Made by a program: the position numbers and the translations under genes. The notes beneath the pieces are model-generated. The model ran no database searches and was not told the DNA's origin. It saw only the letters and a program-made list of their open reading frames with translations. From Pseudomonas sp. UYIF39 (lineage in GTDB: Bacteria; Pseudomonadota; Gammaproteobacteria; Pseudomonadales; Pseudomonadaceae), in NCBI RefSeq assembly GCF_029963765.1, contig NZ_JALBYU010000022.1:1-64000 (forward strand): a stretch of DNA of 64,000 bases, read 5' to 3'. Numbering within the stretch: the first letter of the stretch is position 1; every line of letters starts with the position of its first letter. Below are positions 6,151 to 14,534 of this stretch, piece by piece.

Positions 6151-8583
6151 CTATCGCACTTTGCGCAACAGAAAGTGCGATAACGCCGGGATCAGTACCA
6201 ACGCCCCGACCATGTTCCAGACGAACATGAACGTCAGCAGGATGCCCATGTCCGCCTGGAACTTGATCGGCGACCAGGCCCAGGTGATGACGCCTGCGGC
6301 CAGAGTGATGCCGACCAACGCCACGACTTTGCCAGTGAACGCCACAGCGTTGCGATAGGCCTCGGTCAACGACAGCCCGGCACGTTGTTGCGCCAGTTGC
6401 ACGCTCAGCAGGTACAGCGCGTAGTCCACGCCGATCCCCACACCGAGTGCGATCACCGGTAGCGTGGCGACTTTCACGCCCATGCCGAGCCAGACCATCA
6501 GCGCTTCGCACAAAATCGACGTCAGCATCAACGGCACCACCGCCACCACCACCGCCCGCCAACTGCGAAAGGTGATGAAACACAGCACAATCACCGCGCC
6601 ATAAACGTACAACAGCATGGTGCGGTTGGCATCGCGTACCACGATATTGGTCGCGGCTTCGATCCCGGCACTCCCGGCGGCGAGCATGAACTGTCGCTCG
6701 CCATTACTGTGTTCGCGGGCGAAGGTTTCGGCCACTTGCACCACGCGATCCAGGGTTTCGGCCTTGTGATCGGACAGATACGCGACGACGGGCATCATTG
6801 AACAATCGTTATTGAACAAGTCCGGGCTGCTGACCGAAGCCTGCTGTGCGCCGTAGTTCAGCACGTTCTGGTTGCGGGCGATGGTCAACCACTTGGGGTT
6901 GCCTTCGTAGGAACCGGCGGTGATCTGCCGTACAGCGTTGACCAGTGACACGGTGGTTTGCACGCCGGGTTGCTGCTGCAACAACCAGCCCAGGCGATCG
7001 GCCTCCACCAGGGTTTCGTACTTCAAACAACCTTCACTGGGGGTCTTGAGCATGATTGCGAACTGGTCGCTGGACAGCGAATAGTTGGCGGTGATGTAGG
7101 CGTTGTCGCGGTTATAGCGCGAGTCAGAGCGCAGTTCCGGGGCGCCGGGGTCGAGGTCGCCGATCTTCAGATGATGGCTGACAACAACCCCGCCCACCGC
7201 CAACAGGCCAGCGACAGTGACGGCGATGGTGGCCCAGCGACGTTCGGTGAACTTGTCGAGAAAACTCCAAAGCGCGCCCATGCCTTTGCCACGCAGCTCG
7301 TCGCTCTCCGCCCGCAAGCTGCGCACGGCAGCCTTGCGACTCACCCCCCAATAAGACAGCAACACCGGCAGCAGCACCAGATTGGTGAAGATCAACACCG
7401 CGACACCAATGCTGGCGGTGATCGCCAGGTCCTGGATCACCGGTATGTCGATCAGCATCAACACCGCAAAACCCACGGCATCCGCCAGCAACGCGGTCAG
7501 GCCAGCGAGGAACAGACGGCGGAAGGTGTAGCGTGCGGCGACCAGCTGGTGAGTGCCGCGCCCCACGTCCTGCATGATCCCGTTCATCTTCTGCGCGCCG
7601 TGAGACACGCCGATGGCGAACACCAGGAACGGCACCAGAATCGAAAACGGGTCCAGCGCAAAGCCAAACAGTGCGACCAAACCCAATTGCCAGACGACCG
7701 CGATCACCGAACAGAGGATCACCAGTGCCGTGCTGCGCACGCAGCGGGTGAAGAAAAAGATGATTGCCGTGGCAATCAATGCGGCGGCGCCGAAGTACAG
7801 CATGACCTGCATCAGGCCATCGATCAGGTCACCCACCAGTTTGGCGAAACCGATGACGCGGATCTTGATCGGACCTGCGCCCTCCTCGCCTGCGACGCGA
7901 ACAGCACCGTCGAATTCATACTTGTTGCGCAGTTTCTCTTCGAGGGTTTTCGAGAACTGGTGGTAGTCGATGCCTTGCCCGGTGACCGGGTCTTTCTCCA
8001 GCAGCGGCACGAAAATCATGCTCGATTTGAAGTTGTTGCCGATCAGACTGCCAACAATCCCCGAACGCGCGATGTTCTGGCGCAACTGCTGCACGCTCCC
8101 GGCTGAACCGTCATAGGAATCGGGCATCACCGGGCCGCCCTGGAAGCCCTCTTCGGTCACTTCGGTCCAGCGTACCGCCGGGGTCCACAGCGACTTCATC
8201 CAGGCACGATCAACGCCGGGGGTGACGAACAGTTCGTCGTTGATTTCCTTCAAGGCATCCAGATAGTGCGGGTCGAAAATGTCACCGTTGCTGCTCTCCA
8301 CCACCACCCGCACCGCGTTGCCCAGACCGCGCAGGGCCTGACGGTTCTCCAGGTAGTTTTTGATGAAGGGCTGACTGTGGGGAATCATCTTTTCGAAGCT
8401 GGCATTGAGCGTCAGCCGTGTGGCGGCGAAGTAGCTCAATGCAACCGTCACCAACAGGCATGCCAGCACCACCCACAGGCGATTATTGAAGATCAGCCGC
8501 TCCAGGCGGTTACCAGAACGAACGTCGAAGCCCTTGAGCTCGCGAATGACCGGCATTGTTTCGAGTTCGTAGTGACCCATCAT
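6151..8583 (-). CDS. RND superfamily exporter (MMPL/COG1033 type)
   Basis: An inner-membrane protein of 810 residues with the arrangement of RND/MMPL-type exporters: an N-terminal membrane helix (about 32-53), a large periplasmic loop, a block of helices (about 240-420) ending at a cytosolic linker, then a second half with helix (about 455-475), loop and helix block (about 660-800). The membrane blocks contain ALGVGIGVDYALYLLS and FAIGVSHGAQKMNG, where acidic or polar residues stand in helix 4/10 positions. Relatives move lipids such as hopanoids or mycolates. It is last in the DUF1302-DUF1329-YCF48 operon, 24 bp after its neighbour. The cargo is unknown; a hydrophobic ligand is inferred. Confidence 0.88.
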   Translation of the reverse strand: MMGHYELETMPVIRELKGFDVRSGNRLERLIFNNRLWVVLACLLVTVALSYFAATRLTLNASFEKMIPHSQPFIKNYLENRQALRGLGNAVRVVVESSNGDIFDPHYLDALKEINDELFVTPGVDRAWMKSLWTPAVRWTEVTEEGFQGGPVMPDSYDGSAGSVQQLRQNIARSGIVGSLIGNNFKSSMIFVPLLEKDPVTGQGIDYHQFSKTLEEKLRNKYEFDGAVRVAGEEGAGPIKIRVIGFAKLVGDLIDGLMQVMLYFGAAALIATAIIFFFTRCVRSTALVILCSVIAVVWQLGLVALFGFALDPFSILVPFLVFAIGVSHGAQKMNGIMQDVGRGTHQLVAARYTFRRLFLAGLTALLADAVGFAVLMLIDIPVIQDLAITASIGVAVLIFTNLVLLPVLLSYWGVSRKAAVRSLRAESDELRGKGMGALWSFLDKFTERRWATIAVTVAGLLAVGGVVVSHHLKIGDLDPGAPELRSDSRYNRDNAYITANYSLSSDQFAIMLKTPSEGCLKYETLVEADRLGWLLQQQPGVQTTVSLVNAVRQITAGSYEGNPKWLTIARNQNVLNYGAQQASVSSPDLFNNDCSMMPVVAYLSDHKAETLDRVVQVAETFAREHSNGERQFMLAAGSAGIEAATNIVVRDANRTMLLYVYGAVIVLCFITFRSWRAVVVAVVPLMLTSILCEALMVWLGMGVKVATLPVIALGVGIGVDYALYLLSVQLAQQRAGLSLTEAYRNAVAFTGKVVALVGITLAAGVITWAWSPIKFQADMGILLTFMFVWNMVGALVLIPALSHFLLRKVR

Positions 8584-8607
8584 GTAGTTCTCTTTGTAAT
8601 GCCCGGC

Positions 8608-9684
8608 TTATTCGAGGTGTAACTGCCGCAGACCACGAGCGCCCGCGAGCACCAGTGCGTCGCCAGTGGCCACTTGCGCGGCGGCCACCGGGGCCAGTGC
8701 GGTGTGCGTCTGGATTTGAAAACTCGCACCGTCATCAACGCTGACCAGCACATGGCCGGCCTGGCTGACCAGAACGATCCGGCCGTCGGCGGTGACGCTG
8801 CTGGCGGTGATGCTCAGGGGCAGGCCGAGGTCGATTTTGTTCCAGCTCGTCCCGCCATCGGTGCTGCGAAAAACATTGCCGCGCAGACCAAACACCAACG
8901 CTGCACCCGGTTTGCCGGTGATCCCGAAAAAGCTGCCATTGTAAGGAGTAAGGGTGGCGTTGAAGCGGCCGCTGGCGCGGTCCAGTTTCATCACCAGCCC
9001 CTGCTCGCCGACAACGAACAAATCGTCACCCACTGGCCGCAGTGCGTAGAGGTTCAGAGCATTGGGGTTGTCGGTGTGCTCAAGCAACGGCGTCCAGCTG
9101 AGGCCGCCGTTGTCAGTGCGAAAAATCAGGTTAAAGGCGCCGACGATGTAGCCGACCCGATCATTTTCGAACCAGACATCGAGGAAGGGTTTATCGGCGC
9201 CCTCATCGACCATACGTTGAGCGTCGCCGACCCGCGCTTGCAGGGCCGAGTCATCCGGTTGGCTGGCAAGTTGATGCTGATAGTAATCAAGCATGATCGG
9301 CCCCACCTGACGCCCGTCCAGTTGCCGGCTCCAGGTCTGGCCCGCGTCACTGCTGTGCAGGACCACACCATCGTGCCCCACCGCCCAACCTTGTTGCGCC
9401 GTCGCAAAGTGCACGGCAACCAGGTCTGAACTGACCGGTACCTGCGCCTGCTGCCAGTGCTGGCCAGCGTCATCGGAATAGAGAATGTGCCCGCGCTGAC
9501 CCACGGCAATCAGCCGCTCGCCGGCCCGGGCCAGCCCGGTGAGCGTGGACTGAGCGGCAATATTGCTGCGCAGCGCCGGTGTGTCGAGCACATCGGCAAA
9601 CTCGCTGGCGATCACCGGGCGGGTGAACGGAACGGCCATCGCTGCCGCCAATGCGGCAAACAGGGTCCACTTGATCATTGTCAT
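8608..9684 (-). CDS. YCF48-like/BNR beta-propeller exported protein
   Basis: A protein of 358 residues from the ATG at 9684, with a signal peptide ending PVIAS. It is built of repeats of the sialidase/YCF48 type: SDDAGQHWQQ, SSDAGQTWSR, TDNGGLSWTP and STDGGTSWNK, each the Asp-box loop of a propeller blade. The open frame continues 59 codons upstream, but that part is translated REP palindrome, so the start at 9684 (GAG nine bases before) is preferred; 9678 is a possible alternative. YCF48/HCF136 proteins assist assembly of membrane complexes. Here it probably works with the RND exporter and the DUF1302/DUF1329 proteins. No enzyme residues of sialidases are evident. Confidence 0.82.
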   Translation of the reverse strand: MTMIKWTLFAALAAAMAVPFTRPVIASEFADVLDTPALRSNIAAQSTLTGLARAGERLIAVGQRGHILYSDDAGQHWQQAQVPVSSDLVAVHFATAQQGWAVGHDGVVLHSSDAGQTWSRQLDGRQVGPIMLDYYQHQLASQPDDSALQARVGDAQRMVDEGADKPFLDVWFENDRVGYIVGAFNLIFRTDNGGLSWTPLLEHTDNPNALNLYALRPVGDDLFVVGEQGLVMKLDRASGRFNATLTPYNGSFFGITGKPGAALVFGLRGNVFRSTDGGTSWNKIDLGLPLSITASSVTADGRIVLVSQAGHVLVSVDDGASFQIQTHTALAPVAAAQVATGDALVLAGARGLRQLHLE

Positions 9685-9718
9685 TATTATTATCTCGGGT
9701 GCACACCACAGTTCCCTT

Positions 9719-9807
9719 GTGGGAGCGGGCTTGCTTGCGAAAGCGGTCTGACAGACAACATATTTGTCGAATGTGCCGCCCTCTTCGCGAGCAAGCCCGC
9801 TCCCACA
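9719..9807. repeat. REPIN inside the DUF1329-YCF48 gap
   Basis: TGTGGGAGCGGGCTTGCTTG at 9719 and the inverted copy CGAGCAAGCCCGCTCCCACA ending at 9807 form a pair about 90 bp long. It lies within what looks like one operon, in the 137-bp gap. Confidence 0.88.
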
Positions 9808-9821
9808 TGGGATTGCAGGGT

Positions 9822-11186
9822 TTAACGGATGCCGGTACCGGCCAGCGACTCGGCAGACCATTGAGCCTTGGACAGTGGATCGATGTACTTGAGGCCACCG
9901 TAAGGACCGTAGAAACCGTTGACGTTGTACGCACCGGAAACCAGGTCATAAAGCATGTGGTTGATGGTGTCCGGGGCCTGCACGTCATAGCTGTAGGTCA
10001 GGTGCGAGAAGCCGCCACGGTAGAGCTGGCCACGACCGTCATACTCGTCGGAAGCCAGAGCGATCCAGCTGTCCTCGTCGAGGTAAAAGGTGCGTTTGCT
10101 GTAGATGTGGCGTTTGCCCGGTTTGAGCGTGGCTTCGACCACCCACACCCGGTGCAGCTCCCAGCGCAGCAAGTCGGGGTTGACGTGGTTGGCAGTCATC
10201 ACATCGGCCGCGTCCTTGTGATAGCTCAGCTTGTAAGTGTTGTACGGCACGTAGAGTTCTTTCTTGCCGACCAGTTTGAAGTCGTAACGGTCCATTGCAC
10301 CGTTGAACAGGAACGCGTCGTCATAGGTCGCGGCGCCGACGGTGCCAGGGTTCGGCGTGTCGTAGGCCAGGTCCGGCGCCAGTTTCACCCGACGTTGCCC
10401 CGGCAGGTATTGCCACGCACGACGGGGCTGCTTCATCGGGTTGACCGAGTCCATGAGCAACAACGCTTCACCGGCGCGACGGGCCGGGCCGGAGTAAGCC
10501 AGTTTTATTTTGTAAAACACCTCATCAGCCGATACAGGGCCGGCCGGGCGTGCCGGCGAATACAGCGGGTATTCGATGAAGAAGTTACCGGTGGAACTCA
10601 GGGATGCAGCGCCGGAGGAGTCTACGTTCCACGAGTCGTACTTGTTGGTCATGGCCACGCCTTGATAACGCAGCAAATGGTTCCACATGGCTTCGTTACC
10701 GTCGGCCGGGATCGGGAACGGCACGCCCGGCAGGACATTTTCCAGCGACAAGCCACCGTCGGTGGTCTTGGCAGTCACGGCGTTTTTCGCGGTGTTGTCC
10801 AGCACCCCTTTAGGCAGTGCAACACTGCGGTGGGTCGGGTACACGTCAAGGCGATAGGACGGGTAACGGGTAAGCAACGCCTGGGCCGTCGCGGTGAGTT
10901 TGTCTTTCTGCTCGGCAAGGTTTTTTGTGGTGATCACCAAGCGCGGCTTCTCAGCGTCGAACGGGTCCGGACGGAATGAGTCACCGGACTTGAACCCGGC
11001 CGGGATCGCGGTCAGCCCGCCGGTGTAGGCCGGAATGCTGCCATCGGCGTTGGCGGCTTTGTCGGCGCCGATCGAGGTCAGGCTGTTGCCGAGTTTAGCG
11101 GCCTGATCGGCGCTGACTGCCGCGTGAGCGGAGCCTGCGACGGCTAGCGCCAGGGCGCTGGCCAATACTGATTTGACGAAATTCAT
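9822..11186 (-). CDS. DUF1329 family exported protein
   Basis: A protein of 454 residues with a signal peptide (1-22, AGSAHA/AV). The mature part follows the DUF1329 pattern: an N-terminal segment with LTSIGADKAANADGSIPAY, a body rich in aromatic residues, and the conserved HRVWVVEATLKPGKRHIYSK and RTFYLDEDSW segments (about 345-378). DUF1329 proteins are secreted or periplasmic, probably of a LolA-like lipid-binding fold, and are nearly always encoded next to DUF1302 as here (32 bp gap). A role in moving or modifying hydrophobic compounds at the outer membrane is inferred from this pairing. Confidence 0.88.
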   Translation of the reverse strand: MNFVKSVLASALALAVAGSAHAAVSADQAAKLGNSLTSIGADKAANADGSIPAYTGGLTAIPAGFKSGDSFRPDPFDAEKPRLVITTKNLAEQKDKLTATAQALLTRYPSYRLDVYPTHRSVALPKGVLDNTAKNAVTAKTTDGGLSLENVLPGVPFPIPADGNEAMWNHLLRYQGVAMTNKYDSWNVDSSGAASLSSTGNFFIEYPLYSPARPAGPVSADEVFYKIKLAYSGPARRAGEALLLMDSVNPMKQPRRAWQYLPGQRRVKLAPDLAYDTPNPGTVGAATYDDAFLFNGAMDRYDFKLVGKKELYVPYNTYKLSYHKDAADVMTANHVNPDLLRWELHRVWVVEATLKPGKRHIYSKRTFYLDEDSWIALASDEYDGRGQLYRGGFSHLTYSYDVQAPDTINHMLYDLVSGAYNVNGFYGPYGGLKYIDPLSKAQWSAESLAGTGIR

Positions 11187-11218
11187 AGGGTGTCTCCTGT
11201 TGACTCACAGCTCGAAGA

Positions 11219-13048
11219 TCAGAGGGTGGTTTTAAAAGTGAAAGTGACCATGCCGCGATCCTTGAGCTGGGCCACGGTACCGGCAAACGCAGTGGTCTGA
11301 CCGGGAACGCAGTTGTACTGACCATTGGCGCCAGGAGCGGCACCATCCCCCCGTGCCCCGGCACTGCCGGCGGAGTCGCAGGTGTCGAAGTCACCAAAGT
11401 TGTCGACGTATTTGAGGTCGAAGCGGTATTGGCTGCGCACGTCCATGCCGACGCCGACCGAATAGCTGCCGGTGCCTTTGTTGCCGCCCAGTTGCACGGA
11501 GGACTGCCCTGCAAGGCCGACGTTGTAGCTGACCGGCAGGGACATATCGATGCCGGGGAACACCTGGTACCAGGTCGGGTTGAAGTTCATGCCCAGGATG
11601 TAGTTGTCCTTGGAGACCTTGTCGACGCCGTGGTACCAGTCCTCGCCCTTGAACAGTTGCTTGTTTTCAGTCACATCCAGCCAGCGGCTGTAGCCCAGTT
11701 CGACCAGCAACGTGGAGGAATCCCAAAGCGGCGTATCGCCGAACGTGGTCAGGCCGTTGAGCACTGCGTGCACGGTATTACCGCGCGCCACACCGTTGTC
11801 CCCGTCAAAGCTGGCAATAAATCCGGGGGCCTTCGCCGCGCCCAAAGTCGGATTGACGGTGGCCGGCACGCTGGACAGCGGCATGTTGTGGCGATAGTTG
11901 AGGTCGAAACCGACGCTCACGCCTGCGATGCTTTTGGCCAGGCTGAAACCGTAGACGTCGATGTCGTCGACGTAAAACTGGTTGTAACTGCCGGCGTTGC
12001 CGGAAATCAGCTGCGCCGGCCCGACGGCGGTCGGTTGCAGCACCAGATTGGGCAGGATGTCCGAGGTTTTGCGGTAGTAAACACCCAGGGTGCCGTCGAG
12101 CCACGCCGGGCTCCACTTGGCCATCAGGCCGAAGTCACCGTGGTTGTCAGGCGTGTACGTGTGGCCATTGGTGAGTCGCAGGAACTGATTGGCGCCCAAC
12201 GGACCGGGTGTACCGAAACGAGGATTCTGCGCGGCGATCAGCGACAGATTGTGGCCCCCGCTCTGGATGCCGTCGTTGAAGCCCAGGTACGTGCCCGACT
12301 CCGGCAGCCGTGCGGCGTCCCAGTCGAGGAAGTACTGCGCGGCCAGGGTCAGTTCCTGGTTGACGGTGAAGCTGGTCGACAGCTGATTACGCGGGATGAA
12401 CAGCTCTTTGGCTTCGGTGCCCGGCACGGCAAGTGCCTTGGACAAATCCAGACCCGACTGGCCATAACTGTTGCCATGAGCGAAGGCCAGCACGCTTTCA
12501 CCCCAATACAGGGTGTGCTTGCCCGCCTTGCCACTCAGCAGCGATTCGTCGCCCACCTCGGTACTGCCGAAAACAAAGGCGTCGAGGATCTCCGAGGACG
12601 GACCGTTGTAGTAACGGTCGGCATAGCCGCTCTGGTGCCGCGAATCGGGCTTGCCATTATTGAGCTGATTGGTCGCCGCGTTATCGCTGCCAATATCGTC
12701 ATAGGCATGGTCGTACCAGCTGTTGGCACTGACCCGAAAGCCCATCTGTTTTTTGTACACTACGTCCAGTTCCGACAGCACATCAAGACGCTGGGCTACT
12801 GGGCTGCCGGACGAGAAATTGCGATCACCGTCGTTGTTGTTCCACGCGTTGGCCAACTTACTGTTCGGGGCTTCGACCCGCTGGGCGTAGTTGAACTTCA
12901 AGGTGTTGTCGAAGCGTACCGACACGTCCTCATTCCCCGTATCGAACTCGAACGCCTGCACAGGCGTCATTCCCAGCCCGGTGAGAATCGCCGAGGCCAG
13001 CAGCCCGCGCCGCAGATTTGGATGGCAGATCTTATTGTTGTTATTCAT
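11219..13048 (-). CDS. DUF1302 family outer-membrane protein
   Basis: A protein of 609 residues with an N-terminal signal region ending near MTPVQAFEFDTG and a long beta-rich mature part with alternating polar and aromatic residues, ending in a final strand VTFTFKTTL, as in outer-membrane barrels. Family landmarks are FDNTLKFNYAQRVE and the GKHTLYWGESV segment. It is the first gene of the four-gene operon (DUF1302-DUF1329-YCF48-RND), with the AraC-type regulator upstream on the same strand beyond a terminator. A 170-bp leader (13049-13220) should hold its promoter. Confidence 0.87.
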   Translation of the reverse strand: MNNNNKICHPNLRRGLLASAILTGLGMTPVQAFEFDTGNEDVSVRFDNTLKFNYAQRVEAPNSKLANAWNNNDGDRNFSSGSPVAQRLDVLSELDVVYKKQMGFRVSANSWYDHAYDDIGSDNAATNQLNNGKPDSRHQSGYADRYYNGPSSEILDAFVFGSTEVGDESLLSGKAGKHTLYWGESVLAFAHGNSYGQSGLDLSKALAVPGTEAKELFIPRNQLSTSFTVNQELTLAAQYFLDWDAARLPESGTYLGFNDGIQSGGHNLSLIAAQNPRFGTPGPLGANQFLRLTNGHTYTPDNHGDFGLMAKWSPAWLDGTLGVYYRKTSDILPNLVLQPTAVGPAQLISGNAGSYNQFYVDDIDVYGFSLAKSIAGVSVGFDLNYRHNMPLSSVPATVNPTLGAAKAPGFIASFDGDNGVARGNTVHAVLNGLTTFGDTPLWDSSTLLVELGYSRWLDVTENKQLFKGEDWYHGVDKVSKDNYILGMNFNPTWYQVFPGIDMSLPVSYNVGLAGQSSVQLGGNKGTGSYSVGVGMDVRSQYRFDLKYVDNFGDFDTCDSAGSAGARGDGAAPGANGQYNCVPGQTTAFAGTVAQLKDRGMVTFTFKTTL

Positions 13049-13224
13049 CTAGCGTGCTCGCCTTCTCTGTGGTTTCACGAAAAGTCATTCAAGAAAATGC
13101 CGGATCCGGTGGCGTGCCTTGGCTCTATGGGGCACAGGCCGGATCGGTCGAGGCTGTTGTATCGCGAGCGGTGGGTAGGTCGCCGGTCAATTGGGCCAAA
13201 TCATCGGTCAGCGCAATCCGGGCG

Positions 13225-13264
13225 AAAAAAAAGCCTCCGCGGACGTGGCCCGGGGAGGCTTTTC
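13225..13264 (-). terminator. Rho-independent terminator of the AraC-type gene
   Basis: On the minus strand a stem pairs AAGCCTCC with GGAGGCTT and is followed by a run of eight T. It lies just after the stop of the regulator at 13276 and separates it from the DUF1302 operon. Confidence 0.85.
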
Positions 13265-13275
13265 ATTATTGGCAG

Positions 13276-14325
13276 TCAACCCTGCGATCGATAATCCGTC
13301 GGCGATAACCCGGTCCAGCGTTTGAAGGCACGGGTGAAGTTGCTGGTGTCACTGAAGCCAAGCAGGAAGGTAATTTCGGTCACCGGGCGCGATGCCTGGC
13401 TCAGATAGCTGCACGCCAGTTCCTTACGGGTGTCATCGAGCAATTGCTGAAAATGGGTGCCACGCTGGGAGAGTTTGAGCTGCAACTTGGTCGGGCTCAT
13501 GCACAACGCACTGGCGACCTTGTCTCGAGTGCAGTCGCCGTTGGGCAGGAATTCGATGATTTTCTGGGTGACCCCGGTGATCACATCGTTCTTGTCCAGG
13601 CGCGCCAGATAGCCGATCACGATGTTGTCATTGACCTGCGCCAATTCAGGGCAGGAGCCGGTCAGCACCTGCAGCAGGTCTGCCTTGTCGAACACCAGCA
13701 GGCTGGAGGCCTGTCTGAACAACACCGGCGCACGGAACAATGCTTCATACGGGGCCGCGCCCTCATGCGGCATCGGGCGGCGCATTTCCACGCGCACGGG
13801 CTTGAACTCCTGCTTGTAGAGCAACCGCATCACCCGGATCAGAAAAGCGAAAAACGCATCTTCCGTCTCGCCGCAGAGCTCGACCAAATGATCGAACCGC
13901 AGCAAAACGTGCTCGTCGGTCTGGCTGACATTGGCCTTGGCGACCTGGGACACCAACCGGAAATAGCGCTCCAGGCGCCGGCAGAAATCCATCAAGGACC
14001 CGCTGGCGGCCAGGGAATAACCCAAGGCATGCAAGTGAGTGAGATGGATATGCTTGGCCACGGTCAGGCCAAAATACGGATTGTTGGTCACATCGACGCA
14101 GGCCCGATACAGCCGCGTCATGATAGTGGCCGGCAATCGGGTCAGCGGGTCGGTGGACTGGCTCAGCGGAATGCCTGTGGCGATGAAAATCCGTTTGCTG
14201 TCGATGCCACTGGCGTCCAGCGCCTGCGCAATCGCCACGGTATAGCTGCCGATGGTGGTAGGTTGCAGCGCGTCTTCATGCAACGGAATTTCGGTACCGG
14301 GCGTATCCATTTTCGAACCTGACAT
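13276..14325 (-). CDS. AraC family transcriptional regulator (OruR-type sensor domain)
   Basis: A regulator of about 349 residues. The N-terminal two thirds match the AraC-type arabinose-binding-like domain of OruR-type regulators (TRLPATIMTRLYRACVDVTN, then HLHALGYSLAASGSL). The C-terminal 100 residues hold two helix-turn-helix motifs, ending ITFLLGFSDTSNFTRAFKRW-TGLSPTDYR, the AraC signature. The start is uncertain: ATGs at 14376, 14325 and 14310 are in frame, and conserved sequence begins after 14310. It lies between the DUF1302 operon downstream and the divergent GMC oxidoreductase operon, so it probably controls one or both. In related clusters such regulators answer to lipid-like or alcohol inducers; that is inference. 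Confidence 0.88.
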   Translation of the reverse strand: MSGSKMDTPGTEIPLHEDALQPTTIGSYTVAIAQALDASGIDSKRIFIATGIPLSQSTDPLTRLPATIMTRLYRACVDVTNNPYFGLTVAKHIHLTHLHALGYSLAASGSLMDFCRRLERYFRLVSQVAKANVSQTDEHVLLRFDHLVELCGETEDAFFAFLIRVMRLLYKQEFKPVRVEMRRPMPHEGAAPYEALFRAPVLFRQASSLLVFDKADLLQVLTGSCPELAQVNDNIVIGYLARLDKNDVITGVTQKIIEFLPNGDCTRDKVASALCMSPTKLQLKLSQRGTHFQQLLDDTRKELACSYLSQASRPVTEITFLLGFSDTSNFTRAFKRWTGLSPTDYRSQG

Positions 14326-14534
14326 GGGCCTGACTGCTGGGGATGCGAGCACCGATACTCGCCCCCGGTTCTGCATCGGTCAATCACCTGCTCAGGGCTT
14401 GTACGTGATGTTCCGATGCTTGGCGCGATAGTCACCTGTCCCAGTGACCGTTGAATTCATTCTATTGACCAGTGACGACCCGGCGTTCTGGACACAATGC
14501 GTTGAAGTTGTGCATCGAACAAAGAGAAGAACGC

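Noticed and set aside
9685..9861. N-terminal extension of the YCF48-like protein
   Set aside because: The extension translates the REPIN palindrome and lacks a signal peptide; a normal export signal starts at 9684.
11429..13294. Antisense open frame of about 620 codons opposite the DUF1302 gene
   Set aside because: Same reason: shadow of a real gene in high-GC sequence, with no ribosome binding site or family.
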